A DNA stretch of 64,000 nt from Caenorhabditis remanei. Its lineage: Eukaryota > Nematoda > Chromadorea > Rhabditida > Rhabditidae. The translations under genes and the position numbers were made by a program. Of this stretch, positions 1 to 11,417 are shown piece by piece. The notes beneath the pieces were generated by a model. That model ran no database searches, was not told the origin of the DNA, and saw only the letters and a program-made list of their open reading frames with translations. The stretch covers positions 88,794 to 152,793 of the forward strand of contig NW_026526027.1 in the NCBI RefSeq assembly GCF_010183535.1, written 5' to 3'. The first letter of the stretch is position 1, and every line of letters starts with the position of its first letter.

Positions 1-1
1 A

Positions 2-1557
2 CAAAACCACTCTACTGTTCCCAAGTGCGTATGCATTGCCAGACGACATCCGGGGAAAACACTCAATCTCCAACACTACCTCATTGACGACGACCACTTT
101 TTAGCAATTAAATACCTGATAGAAGACACACCGGGATTCCAGTTCGTTCAGAACTTTGCTACTCTTGAAAACTTCATTAAATTCGTCGCAACGGTAAGAA
201 GTTGTGGAAGTGATGAATATAGAAAAAAGTTTTTCCAGATTCCCGGAAATGATCAAAAGAAGAAAATATACGTGCGCACAATTCCAGCTCTCCCGATGGG
301 CGATTTTGGAGGAACGGATGTACGAGTATTTATTGATGAAGTCGCAGAGGTTATCCCTCTTTTGAGAGAACAACAAGGGGATACATTCAATAAGCCACAT
401 GGTTAGTTCTAGAATCTGATTTATTATAATAATATCTTGTTGGAAATTTTCAGAACATTGTGATAAAATCCAGAAAAAATTAAACTTAGCTGACCAAGGC
501 TTTTATGCCACTATTTCACTGGAACAATTTGAGAAGTTGCTTGAGGTGTACGATATCGACAAGTCATTGATTACGGTAGGATTTTCTTCTTTCTTTTCGA
601 GTAAACAAATCGTTAACTACAGCTAGTCGATGACCCAAACTGGTTGATGGGATGCGTATCGTTTGTAAACACTGGTGTCCACTTCAAAATGCTCAGTGTT
701 AACGGAAATGTGATCTGCAGCAAGGATCAAGCTGCGTTATACTTGTTCCAGACTTTGGTCTGCGGTGTGGACTGGCATGGCGTCGACTTTGCCGTTAGAC
801 TTGACATTCTTCAAACAGTTCATTCGTTAGCCGATTATCAAAAAGTAAGAATTCACCAAAATAGCTTGTTTACATATTTTGTCTTTCAGGACATCTATGT
901 TTTGTATGAACCGATTGTGAAGCTTATTGTCAATTCCAAAATAAAGCATGCGGAAATCTACAGAAACTACGGGTCAACAGACAATGTCATGTTTTACAAC
1001 GAATCTCCAGTCACTTTGGTTGACCACAGCGACTATTATCTTCTCTGCGACCGATATGGATTGCCACTATACGAAACCTTTGAAAACAAATTGGCTCCTT
1101 ACCCCGTTTGGTATCTCAGAGCTCTGCTCATGCTGGGATGGATCCACGGCTGCGTTCAAAAAGACGAATATTTGGAGATGTATATTCTTGATATTGCAAA
1201 AACTATCATGACTGCCCTCATGCTAGCCATTCCACAGGGAAAGCGTCAGTTAATGAAAGAAGTCACAGTAAGTTAAAATATTGTGAAGATAATATAAATA
1301 CCTGTTTCAGAATGAGGCTATCCGTTTCCATTCAGAAATAATCATTTTTGATGAAGATCAATTCGTTAAAGCACCTTTTCAAAGAAAGCATCTCTTGAAT
1401 GCTGACACACAAGTAACACAGCAAGAAGAGGGACCAAAGCCTACTGGGTTAGTAATGAAAATAAGTGAACACAGTGTCTCAAAATTAGTCATTCTGACGA
1501 ATTTTTTTTTTCAGATTTGAAAACGTGAAGATCCGTGAAACAAATGAACGCAAATAA
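2..1557 (+). CDS. Unrecognised nematode protein, 3' part (7 exons visible)
   Basis: The gene enters from the left edge. Exons by eye are 2-193, 239-401, 454-575, 623-844, 890-1267, 1311-1447 and 1515-1557. They join in phase and give 418 residues ending at TAA. All introns are 43-67 bp with GTAAG/GTTAG donors and TTTCAG-type acceptors. The central 200 residues are rich in aromatic and aliphatic positions (for example PYPVWYLRALLMLGWIHG), suggesting a folded helical domain. I see no signal peptide, zinc-binding cluster or enzyme motif. The last 40 residues are charged and probably disordered. The stop codon lies inside AAATAAA, so it overlaps a possible polyadenylation signal. I do not recognise the family; the gene model is firm, the function unknown. 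Confidence 0.8.
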
Positions 1558-2162
1558 ACTATTCCTGGACAAAGTCTACGTGTTTGGAAATTTCGTCACA
1601 ATCAAACTATTTTTACCATTGTTTCACTCTAATTGATCTCTTTTATACGAATTCCTTTTATTATGTGTCTTTCTCTTATCAATTCTACGTTATTCATATT
1701 CATGTGTATTGTATTCTCCTTCCGGTTCATTCAAGTGAAATACACATTCAGCATTTTTTTTCTTATTTTCTCACCTTACAAACAGTATCAAACCTATATG
1801 CTTTGATTCCGTGAAAAAGCAACAAAAAATGTCAGACTCTACTTGAAATTGAAATGGCAAAAGTGCGTGTATGGTGCTCTCGCTGGCATTTTTCACTTGA
1901 CCTATTGGTTGATTTGACAAATGGCGAGTTGAAGTTTAGGAGATTCTCGTGAATGAGTAGTGAGCGAATTTCATCTTGTGAGTGTGAGTGTAGCGCTTTT
2001 TTACATTTTTATTACCACATTCAAAGACCATTGCGTAAAACTCCAGAAACAAAAAAATTACTATACTTATATGAGCAAAGACGGTGGGAAAATGATGATT
2101 CATTATGGAAAAGTTCACAACCTGTTTATTCAGATAAGTTAATTTTTTTAAACATATTTCGC

Positions 2163-2575
2163 GCTGTTTGAGATGCCTATGCTCCTCCCGATTTGGGAAT
2201 ACTCATAAGCACCTTTTTCAATGAACTAAACTACACTGAATGTAGTATTTAACCATTGTTGTTATTCGTTTTCTGTTATTCCAAGAAATGTGAAAGAAGT
2301 CCACTTTTTTTTTACAATAGTTGAGGTATTGAAAGGTCAGGGACCTGTAATCTGTCTCAAATTATCAATTTTGTTGCATTGCTTATTGGCTCAATCATAT
2401 CGAACCTAATTCGAGTTGTTTGAGATGCCTATGCTCCTCGCGACTAGGGAATTTTCAAAAACACTATTTTCAATGACGGAAACTACATTGATTTCAGTAT
2501 TTTAACAATTTAGATTGTTGTTATTCTATTAACTTTGTTTTCGTTTTCTGTTATTCCAAGAAATGTGACACATAA
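2163..2575. repeat. Diverged tandem duplication (two copies, about 250 bp apart)
   Basis: Copy 1 starts near 2163 and copy 2 near 2417. Both contain TTTGAGATGCCTATGCTCCT at the left and GTTTTCTGTTATTCCAAG at the right, with TTTTCAATGA and ACTACA words in the same order between them. The copies differ by many substitutions and by an insertion in copy 2. Confidence 0.7.
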
Positions 2576-2810
2576 CAGTTTGTATTTCTTCTGACTTTTA
2601 TTCTTTGAATTTTGATGTCTTTTGGGCAATTATAATACAATTTTTTGTTATTTTTCAGTTTCAATAAAAATATTTTTCATCACGTCAAAAAAAAACCAAT
2701 TGTAAACTCAAGCCTAGTTTCAAGATAACGAGGTACCCAGGAATTTGAAAAAAATCAGAATATTTGGCACATTTTCAGTACATTTCTCAATGATGCTACG
2801 CTCTATGGAC

Positions 2811-3076
2811 CAGACTTGCAAAATATCGACCCGGGCCGGGGCGGTAGAGAAATTTACCAGCCCGGAGTCAAAAATGTGCACAATTTTTTCAACTTAGAAT
2901 TTTTAGATTTGTAAATATACAGTCAAAAATTCGACTTTTTTGCAAAAAAAACGAAAAAAGTTTTGAAAAAAATCATATTTTCAAATTTTTGTACTGTGAC
3001 CCGGGCCGATCGAGCCGGGTTGGGCTAGGCCGGTGAAAATTCTCAGCTCGGCCCGGCCCGGCCCGCTGCAAGTCTA
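2811..3076. mobile_element. hAT-like MITE, GC-rich foldback
   Basis: The element runs from CAGACTTGCA at the left to TGCAAGTCTA at the right, a terminal inverted repeat. It is flanked by an exact 8-bp direct repeat CTATGGAC (2803-2810 and 3077-3084). An 8-bp target duplication with CAG/TAG termini is the hallmark of hAT transposons. Inside the ends are runs of CCCGGGCC and GGCCCGGCCC words, giving an extremely GC-rich hairpin stem in an AT-rich background. There is no open frame for a transposase, so it is non-autonomous. Confidence 0.75.
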
Positions 3077-4030
3077 CTATGGACGAGGAAACGTTGGCCA
3101 ACAGTAACAAATAAGAAGTAAAAAGACCTTGATGTGTGTGTGTGATATTTTAAAATTTTGCTAATGTCTGAATAATCATAATAGTAAGATTTCTTTTGTG
3201 AAGAAATGTTCAAAAGTTCAATCATTACTAGTTTTTAATTTTTCAATAGCATTCGACCTCATCTTTATTGACAAAAAACTTGCAAACATCATCAATATTT
3301 ATTTTTCAAACATTTTTTGCTGACTTGATCACTCAAAATCGTGTCTATTTGATTTTTTTGTTTTGTGTTTTTCCGCGTGACAAACGATTAATGCCATTTG
3401 TTTATGAATGTGAAAAATATAACGGATTGCATCTGATTTGGTCGGAAAATATTCAAATAAAAAGATAATGGTCAGAAGTAATACAAACTGGTAAATGCCA
3501 CGGTTTTGTGAAATGGCAAATAACAAAAACAATTTCATACGAATGACTCAGGATAAATTTAGATTTATAGGTACAGTGTAGGTAACTGCGGGTGATTTAG
3601 ATCTGAACATCCGGAGTTTCAGATATACAGATAGATTAGGGGGATTGAAACTCTGGACATCCGGATTCCCCGGTACACAGACAGACTTCAGCCCGGCAAA
3701 AGTCTTCAATGAGGTAAAACTACATGTTTATGCTACAACGGATATAATACGGTGGTTTCAGGTTCAGATATTCTTCTGAATCAGGTATGTTCACGGTTTT
3801 TACGGATTTATTTTCTTAAGGGTTCTGATATCTTCAGATCTACTCTAGTATCTGGTATTGTTTTGTTACAACCTATTCTGAACTTTATAATTTTTCTCAG
3901 TTTTGTTCTCAGGATATCCTCCAATTTTTAACTATAGACTTGAACCTCAGTATTGACTCTCTCTTGAAACCAGTGGGAGGAGCCTCTGAGAAAGTCAGAA
4001 AGCAATGAGTGAATAAAGGGCGGAGTTCAG

Positions 4031-4037
4031 TATAAAA
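4031..4037 (+). promoter_or_regulatory. TATA box of the small secreted-protein gene
   Basis: TATAAAA lies 46 bp before the ATG at 4083, with no 3' splice acceptor between. This is consistent with a short untranslated leader and a TATA-driven promoter. Confidence 0.5.
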
Positions 4038-4082
4038 ACTGCTGATCTACACTCAAACCACCATTCTTGTTACCCAATCATC

Positions 4083-4498
4083 ATGGCGTCCCACCAACTG
4101 GTCAAGCTTTTTGTCTGCTTTGTATTGGCTATTCCGTCCTGGACACTCACATGTCATTTCTCCACCATGTGTGTCAATGACTATGATGTCATTGATAATC
4201 AAAACGTTTGCATGGCATACATCCATGTTCCGAGCAGAGGATTTTATTTTGGAGGATTGATCCATGATGTAAAGAAAATCAGTCCAACCTACAATCTCAC
4301 TTCCGGACAAGACTGTCAAATCAAGGTAATTTAATATTTCAATTAAACCGAGACAACTTTCTAAATGACCACTTACAGACTGTGGACAACGATCAATTTT
4401 ACGAGTGTTTCTGCTTCACTCCGCTGTGCAATCACCCGTACAGTGTGAAGGAGTTTGTCTCCAGAGGTTATACATTGAAACCACCCGCCTCCATGTAA
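4083..4498 (+). CDS. Small secreted cysteine-rich protein, 2 exons
   Basis: Exons 4083-4325 and 4379-4498 join in phase 0 and give 120 residues. Residues 1-22 form a clear signal peptide (hydrophobic core LFVCFVLAIPSWTL). The mature part has six cysteines, ending in a CFCFTPLCN cluster. A closing CxC...CN pattern is common to nematode ET-module and Ly6/three-finger-like secreted domains, but the protein is too short and divergent for a firm family call. It probably acts outside the cell. The single intron has a GTAATT donor and ACTTACAG acceptor. A TATA box lies just upstream. Confidence 0.75.
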
Positions 4499-4739
4499 TC
4501 CAGAAACTGCCTGCTACATTCATGCCGCATGTCTCTCCCAAAGAATCAAATTTCCCTCATTTTGTTTTACCTCTGTATAATTTCTCACCTCTAACCGTTT
4601 AAATTCTTAAATGAATGTTTGTAAAATATACCATTGGTTTTTTATTATTCCCAAGCAAAACTTTAGATACCGTAAAATTTTCATCTTTTCAGTTTGCACA
4701 GATTAGAAACGCAAAAACTGGGAGAGCTGAATATTGGGC

Positions 4740-4758
4740 GGGGGGGGGGGGGGGGGGG
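4740..4758 (+). repeat. Poly-G tract (G19)
   Basis: An uninterrupted run of 19 G, preceded by GGGC. Monopolymeric G tracts are known in Caenorhabditis genomes as quadruplex-forming, deletion-prone sites. Exact length is unreliable in sequencing. Confidence 0.9.
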
Positions 4759-4990
4759 TCAGAGACACTTTCATCTTTGGTTTTGAAGGCTATTCAGGAA
4801 AACTTGTCTCTACTATCATCGAGGAAAAGATATCAACTCATTTTACTGAAGTAAAGAGATAAGACCAACAGGCCATGCTCCACACCAAACAAACTGATTC
4901 GTATCGTTTGCCCTTTCACTTGGTTGATTAGTCTGGAGATCTGAGTGAAAAATATAGTGGTAGAGAGTTGTCATCCGCCCAAAATTCTAC

Positions 4991-5165
4991 CTAGTTGATA
5001 CCCATTTGGAGCGCTAGAGGAATATAGCAGCTTAATACCGTCAGCAAAAGCTGGAAGATGAATAGAATGGTAGAAAGTTCAAGCAGTAGATCATTTATAA
5101 AGATTGGGAAAAGAACGGAGCCAGAGACGGATACCTGTGGGACATCAGGAGTGATCTCTGTACAT
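4991..5165 (-). pseudogene. Non-LTR retrotransposon reverse-transcriptase remnant
   Basis: Read on the minus strand, the region encodes DVPQVSVSGSVLFPIFINDL, then after a frame change FADGIKLLYS. These correspond to the GVPQGSVLGPLLF-type block and the YADD-type catalytic block of LINE reverse transcriptases, in the right order and at roughly the right spacing. The catalytic pair is degraded (ADG in place of ADD) and a frameshift separates the blocks, so this is a dead fragment. Its neighbours on both sides are host intergenic DNA. Confidence 0.75.
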
Positions 5166-5721
5166 TTCTTTTAAAAAAGGATCTCGACCTGTAGATAATC
5201 GCATAATTAGTTTAAATTAGCCATCAAAAACTCGTTCCTTTTTTTTTTACGCAGTTGGAACAATGTCAGCATAAATCTAACGTTTTGAAAATTTCCTTCA
5301 TTCTTGTTTGCCATCTTTCATATACCTATCTGATCGCTCCCAAAAACCGTGATTTCCTTTGGAGTCACAATTGAGCATCATTTTCTCTCAAATAATAACC
5401 TGCGCCCTTTATCGCGCCTTTGTCGGGGCCATCAAAGGTGGGAAAACAGAGAGGGACTGTTGGCGTATTCCTTTCATTTTTTGGTTTTATTATTCGTAAT
5501 GAAATGATACCGCGATTCAGTGCCCTCGACATGCACATAGTTTTGTTTGTTCTTTTGCTCCCTTTTGCGTTGTCTCTTCACGTTTTTTCTTTCATTTTTG
5601 TCGGTTTGGGGTTAGTGCTACCCTATTCCACCCTTTTTTTTGATACTTTTTACGAATAATACTTTTTTTGAAACTATTGAATGTTTTGGTTTTTTGTACC
5701 AAACCTTTTCCCATTTTCAGA

Positions 5722-6402
5722 ATGAAAAAGCTCATTCTTTTTCTTGTTATTACCAGTACATTCTTTTCGATTGCTGCTGGCAAATCACTTCAGTTTATGA
5801 AATCGGGACAACTTGAAAAATTGGAATTTGTTCTGATGGACAAATCGCCGTCGCCCAACCCTTCAATTGGGAACGATGTGAGTGTTTATATCTATTCTTG
5901 AAAAATTATATATAGTTATAGAACAATTTTCATTGTAATTCTGGAAGTTTTCGACAGTCGCGAAAGCTCACTGTATTTTTGAAAAGGTGAACCCAAAACA
6001 GAGATTTCTTATAATTATTCAAAAAATCTCTGACTTTCTAATTGATAAAAGTATATAAAAATTTAACTGGGAAGCATTAACTCTAATCATCATAAAAATG
6101 TTATTACTTATTCTTATACAATTTATTTTCAGCCTTACTTTGCACATGCCATCAGCTGCAATGCCAACTTCATTGGTAGCAAGACTACAATCCCCTTCAA
6201 AACATCCGCGATTGAACCCTCAGACGTTGAACTAATGGACGCAAACAACGTGGTAACTGGAGCTCTGCTGTTCCTAATCGTTTTGCTGATTTTCATCGCA
6301 TTCGCTCTCATCAAGTGGATCTGGAAATCTGTGCGTCGACAGAATACCACCGAAGCAGTTTTTCACCAAAAGGTTAGGACCGATGAGAACGAAGATGAAT
6401 AA
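5722..6402 (+). CDS. Small single-pass membrane protein, 2 exons
   Basis: The ATG sits one base after ATTTTCAG (5713-5720), a likely trans-splice acceptor that decides this start. Exons 5722-5877 and 6133-6402 join in phase 0 and give 141 residues. Residues 1-18 are a signal peptide (LILFLVITSTFFSIAAG). The extracellular part is about 75 residues with a single Cys. A transmembrane helix follows (VTGALLFLIVLLIFIAFALI), then a basic stop-transfer (KWIWKSVRRQ) and a 20-residue acidic tail. The topology is therefore type I. The family is not recognised. An AATAAA lies at about 6559. Confidence 0.75.
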
Positions 6403-7020
6403 CGAGAAGTTCTTACATTCCCCCTAGACATTATCTCAATATTCCTACTAAATTATCGATTTCTCTCAACTGCAATGTGTTGTTATTTCAATAATAATTT
6501 CAACCGTTAAACGCTTCAAGAAAATTAGATCTTGCAAACAGATTCAAACAAAAGAAACCAATAAACATGCTTGAGACACCATGTGTTAGGTTCTGAGTTT
6601 TTGTCAAAACCAAGATATCAGATACTCTACACATTGAATCTGCTGACAAAGTCTGGAAAAAAGGTTGTATTTAATATAGTTGACTTTTGCAATTTCCATG
6701 GAAAATTCGGCACAGATGGCATGACTACTTGTTTTCTCACTTTTTTAGCAAGTATCTTTCAAACACAGGTATTTTTCTTTTGATAAGGTTCAAAACCGGT
6801 AAAAAAAGAGTACACTATTATCGCTATGCAATGTAGCAGGAAATAAAGGGTGAGAAGAGGGAAGCAACCTGCGGCCCGCTTCTTTCACTCTTTTTCTATA
6901 GGAAGGTTTAACGTATCCACCGCTTCTCCGTTTTTCTTCATACCAACGAATACTCCGATAATAATCTTGATGAGGCTGTGCGGACCCTTCTCGATGCACT
7001 CCGAGACGGCCGCCCGCTCA
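6403..7020. other. Intergenic, nothing firm
   Basis: 3' flank of the membrane-protein gene. A minus-strand frame at 6790-6999 is charged (WYEEKRRSGGY) but has no start context, splice signal or recognised domain. A transposase relic is possible and unsupported. Confidence 0.4.
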
Positions 7021-7515
7021 TTATATTAGGTTGAGTCAAAAGTTTCTTTCTTTTTTTGAGGTTGAACTTTGACTCACGGTTTCCAGGTCCTGTGATTGCT
7101 TATTGACCCAAACTGTTTTGCATTCTAATGACCTTCTCAGTGGCGAACAAACAGTATTTCAAGTTAATGCATAGACAGTCCGCTCGTGAAAACGATGGTT
7201 TTTTATGTCTCCAATCAAATTCCTATTTTGGAAAGTTCTTTGGTTATATTCGCATCATTCAGCATTTTTGTTGTTATAAAAGTATTATGCTGATGCATAA
7301 GTTTCTTTCTTTTTTGAACGAGTGACTTTGATCCTAGGTCTCTAAGCGGTGAGATTGTTTTTCACCCTATACTTTTTTGCATTTTTGTGACCTCTTTAGC
7401 GACTAACACATAATGTTTCAAGTCGGTGTTAAGACAGTCCGCTCGTGAAAACGATGACTTTTTCGGTCGCAAACCAAATGCATATTTTGGAATGTTTTTT
7501 GATTCTAGTCGCCAT
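7021..7515. repeat. Tandem duplication with mariner-like end sequence
   Basis: Two diverged copies of about 250 bp (from about 7021 and about 7281). Both contain AAGTTTCTTTCTTTTTT at the left and AAGACAGTCCGCTCGTGAAA or ATAGACAGTCCGCTCGTGAAA further in, then a TATTTTGGAA word. The left end reads TATTAGGTTGAGTCAAAAGT, which resembles the outer end of mariner terminal repeats. No transposase frame remains. Confidence 0.6.
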
Positions 7516-8393
7516 TGGTATCAAAATGCTAAGATCTTAATGATAAATTAAATGCAATTCCTAGAACTTTCAATTCCTATCAATTTTTTTCAGATTTCTT
7601 AACCTCTGTTCTTACCAGCTTTAGAAAAAATTCCACCAGAAATTCACTGGAGAAAACGTGAACTCTTTCTAGTTCTGCGTCAAGAAATAATGACATTGTT
7701 TCTTCTTAAAAAATCAGTAATTTGAGCAATTCACATTCTTCAAAATAGCATCCTTTGAAAAAAAACAAGTTTTGAATATTGCAATTATTGTTTAAACATG
7801 GATTGTTGTGCTATTAAGATTGGAACTATCGGCAGCATCACACTATAAGATTATGTATTTTGAAAAGGTGGCTGTATCGGAAAAGAATGGTCCCCAGCTC
7901 AAAGAATCGTTTTTTGGTCATTGAATGATGTTTTGGAGAATTAAATGATCTTTTCACCAAATAGACAAATAATTATTTTGACCCCTTGGTGTTCAATTTT
8001 TTTCAACTGTGTCATTAACATATCTGTCCCTGTCCCAGTCCCACTTTTAACTGCGGGTTAATTTTACAAGGACCCCGTTCGCCTCATTAGACCCTGCCGG
8101 TTTGTATGCAAAATTGTAAAATTTGTATGCACAGAAAATAAAAATGTATGACATGATAAAATCACAAGAAAAGGTTTAAAAACCCAGCGAACTAGAACAA
8201 AGATTTGGTGGTAATGAACTGAAAACTGCGTGAAAACTCAAAATTTAGAAAATGCCAGTAACCTAAAGTATTCATGAGAATGTTGGCTCATAGCACAACA
8301 ACAGCAAAATTAAATAAGATTAAAGTACAAGAATTAAAATACAACAAAATAACACTTAGTTTAATTCCACAAATAGACTTCTTCATCAATGGC
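7516..8393. other. Intergenic, nothing recognised
   Basis: AT-rich 3' flank of the acetyltransferase gene. The overlapping frames at 8274-8540 are antisense shadows of its last exon. Confidence 0.5.
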
Positions 8394-11300
8394 TTATTCA
8401 CTAAACTTTTTTGTATAAATGAATGCCCCTCTTGGTGGATCATCGTAGTAGGTGTCGTCTCTCTCAGTTTCAAGAAAACCGTGTTGTTTGTAAAACTGCT
8501 GAGCAGTGGTATTGCCGACCTGAAAAAAGATTATTCATAAATTAAGGAAAAACAAAAACTTACTTGTACATGCAAATGAATGTGTTTTTTAATGGTTTCA
8601 CCAAACGAGATCGCGTATCGAATGAGTGCTGAACCGACTCCTTGTCTGAAAATAAAAACTTTAACTGATGTTCAATGTTATTTCACAAATCTCACCTTCT
8701 GTTTTTGACTAGAACTCCAATCAACGCTATGTACAACATTTCCTTTTCCATTCTGCAGATAATAAGACCAATTGGGTGTTCATTGATATAGGCAATCCGG
8801 ATGAACTTTCCCAGTTTGTATGCATGGTCAAACTTGACGTCAGGATACATGTTTGGAAACACGGTTTCCATAAGCATTTTGAGGTTCTGAGATTATTGAA
8901 AAATATACAGTAGCGAGCATAAGTGAGTACCCCTAGGTACTTTTATGTGTAACTCAGCTGAATCATGTCCGTTTTGCCTAAACTTTTTTTTGAAAGGAAG
9001 CCAAAATATTCAACAATACGAATATATGTTTTTTGAAAAACTTCCATCACTGATTTTTTCGATAATCGATTTTTCCTGATCTTGATTTGAAAATCCGAAA
9101 AAAAACTTTTTATTTTTCTCTTGGAGTTATTGAGTTTTTTGTTTCGAAATGTTGAAAAATGATCAGATAAACAAAAAATTGTGTTGAATTGTCTTCTCAA
9201 CTCCTGAGCATCGTGCTAGAGCTCCAGAAGTCAAAAGTAATGTCCTCGGAAAAATCTTCATAACTCATTAAAAAAGGTTTCAAATTAGCCAAAACATGCA
9301 CCAAAAGACGTGTCTTGTGTTTTTCTACAAACCAACATCAAAAAATTACGATTAAGAAAAAATAAATTTTCTAATTTTTTTCACTAAAAATTTTTTAAAT
9401 TCCTATTTTTTCTCAATTTCTGGTATTTTCTGACTACAGCACAAACAAGGAACACATAAATGTGTTTTATTATGTGTGATAAAGCATCTTGCATGCAATA
9501 TTTAAAAGTTATGTTTGTTTTTCATCCAGAAAATACCAGAAATTGAGAAAAAATAGGAATTAAAAAAATTTTTAGCGAAAAAAATTAGAAAAATTATTTT
9601 TTCTTAATCTGTAATTTTTTGATGTTGGTTTGTAGAAAAACAAAAGACACGTCTTATGGTGCATGTTTTGGCTAATTTGAAACATTTTTTGATGAGTTAT
9701 GAAGATTTTTCCGAGGACACTACTTTTGACTTCTGGAGCACTAGCACAATGCTCAGGAGTTGAGAAGCCAATTCATTACAATTTTTTGTTTATCTGATCA
9801 TTTTTCAACATTTCGAAACAAAAAACTCAATAACTCTAAGAGAAAAATAAAAAGTTTTTTTTCGGATTTTCAAATCAAGATCAGGAAAAATCGATTATCG
9901 AAAAAATCAGTGATGGAAGTTTTTCAAAAAACATCTATTCGTATTGCTCAATATTTTGGCTTCCTTTCAAAAAAAAGTTTAGGCAAAACGGACATGATTC
10001 AGCTGAGTTACACATAAAAGTACCTAGGGGTACTCACTTATGCTCGCTACTGTAACAGTGATCCATATATACGCCACCCTCCAGAATTACGAAAAAAAGA
10101 GATTGATGATTTCAACGCAATTTTAGTGTCCATCTGGCATTTTCCATTACCGGCCGGCCATTTTCCAAGACAGATTACTGTGAAAACCAATGAAGTAGCA
10201 AAAAACTAAATTTTAATATTTGCAATTCAAAGAAACATGAAGAAGTACATAATTCAAAATATGAAAAGAGGCGTTTCATTGTGAATTGAGAAAAAACAAC
10301 AATATTGAAAACTGGGATTTTTCTAAATTTGCCATATCAAATTTGTTTTTGCTATGATACTGATAAATGACACTTATAGAGAGTATTCAAAACGGTGACA
10401 AACGAATTATCATCTTTTCACATTTTTCAGATTTTCGAAATTTTGAAGGGTGGCGTATTACTATCTATGTGGAGCACTGTATCAGTACGTTGTCCATGTA
10501 CCAACCGAAACAGTCTCTTTTGTGACTTCACGAAGAATGACAGAGTTGCTTTGCGCACTCGTTCCAGGTTGTTCCCCGTCTTGAACAATACTCGATGTTT
10601 CTCCTTTTGCGTGGTTACTATTCACAAGAAAATACGCTCCCTTTGGCGCTTGTTTATAGTATTCCTCCACAAAATCTTTCACGATGAAACCGTTCTTTTC
10701 GTAGAAACATTTGGCGTTCACATTGTCTACCTGCAATATTGAGTTCCGATTTAAGTTACAATTAAATTATTCGCAACTTACACGAACGTGCAGCGACATT
10801 GGCTTTTTCAATTTTTCAGCAAGTTGAACTGCGTGCTCCAAAAGAATCGAACCGATGCCGCATCTGAAGATAGGTTCATTCAAATTGAGTAGCAAATAAT
10901 ACAAAACACTTACTTCCGGTATTGCATCAAAGTTCCAATCATTGAAATATACAGCATGTCATTCTTGTCGGTGTCACAAACGATAACACCAGCTGGTTTT
11001 CCATCACAGTAGGCAATTCTCACAAACTCTCCCATCAAATCAGCATCCTCATAGTTTTCTGTGGTATAATCTTTCGGGAAAATTGTATCAGTTAGAGTCT
11101 TGAGAATCTGAAAAACAGAATTTGAAATTTTTTATTTTCTAAAATTGAACACAGCTAGGTTGTCTTAATTTTGAGAAAAAACTGACCATAATGTTATCTT
11201 GAGTAATTTGACCAAGAACGACAGAAGATTCACGTACGATCGTTTGAAAAGCGTCTTCGTCAGAAATTGGATTTGATAGTGCAACTGAAGTCTCGGGTTG

Positions 11301-11417
11301 CGTTGTCAACAGATTTAGTTGTTGCTCGTCACTTGTTGATTGTCCCGGTAAATCTTTTGTTGATTCCTTGTATTTCTTCGGTTTGTTTCTCAGTTTCTCT
11401 GCTGCTCGCTTGCTCAT
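8394..11417 (-). CDS. NAA50-like N-acetyltransferase locus: two GNAT units, possibly one two-domain protein
   Basis: Unit 1 exons on the minus strand are 11417-11187, 11107-10914, 10863-10782 and 10730-10506 (or to the TGA at 10482). Unit 2 exons are 8886-8696, 8645-8564 and 8519-8394. Each unit has a GNAT acetyl-CoA loop, RKCGIGS in unit 1 and RRQGVGS in unit 2, followed by SLHVR or HLHVQ and an aromatic Gly-Phe end (CFYEKNGF, QFYKQHGF). This is the pattern of NAA50/San N-terminal acetyltransferases. Intron positions and phases match between units, and both middle exons are 82 nt. Unit 2 has no ATG exon of its own; it opens with an acceptor in phase with the end of unit 1. Spliced together the locus would encode 376 residues; unit 1 alone gives 251. 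The joining donor (TCG then GTTGGT) is weak, so two genes or a broken second copy remain possible. Confidence 0.7.
8908..10052. mobile_element. Tc1-like palindromic element inside the acetyltransferase locus
   Basis: Near-perfect inverted repeat with arms of about 500 bp. It starts CAGTAGCGAGCATAAGTGAG, ends with the complement, and is flanked by TA on both sides, as for Tc1/mariner insertions. It has no transposase. The 85-residue frames on opposite strands at 8943-9200 and 9760-10017 are mirror images caused by the palindrome, not genes. Confidence 0.85.
10056..10479. mobile_element. Second Tc1-like MITE, adjacent
   Basis: The left end reads CAGTGATCC...ACGCCACCCTCCA and the right end is the complement of CAGTGCTCC...ACGCCACCCTTCA, a diverged terminal inverted repeat. 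TA follows the right end; on the left TA is one base away. It abuts the first element with only a few bases between, so the two sit tandemly in one intron. The inner sequence is AT-rich and non-coding. Confidence 0.75.

Larger units (their letters stand above)
1558..4030. other. Intergenic, AT-rich, with repeats
   Basis: No gene is supported. The stretch holds a diverged tandem duplication (2163-2575) and a GC-rich foldback element (2811-3076), annotated separately. Open frames here, such as 1584-1814 and 3268-3468, are low-complexity and lack splice or homology support. The rest (3085-4020) shows nothing recognisable except scattered ATCCGGA-type words near 3600-3670. Confidence 0.6.
4499..5721. 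other. Intergenic with poly-G tract and LINE remnant
   Basis: Apart from the G19 run and the reverse-transcriptase remnant listed separately, nothing is supported. Frames at 4405-4854 and 5420-5659 are T-rich or homopolymer-driven and have no coding signature. Confidence 0.55.

Noticed and set aside
8943..10017. Two 85-residue frames on opposite strands, nearly identical
   Set aside because: Mirror images created by a palindromic transposon; no domain.
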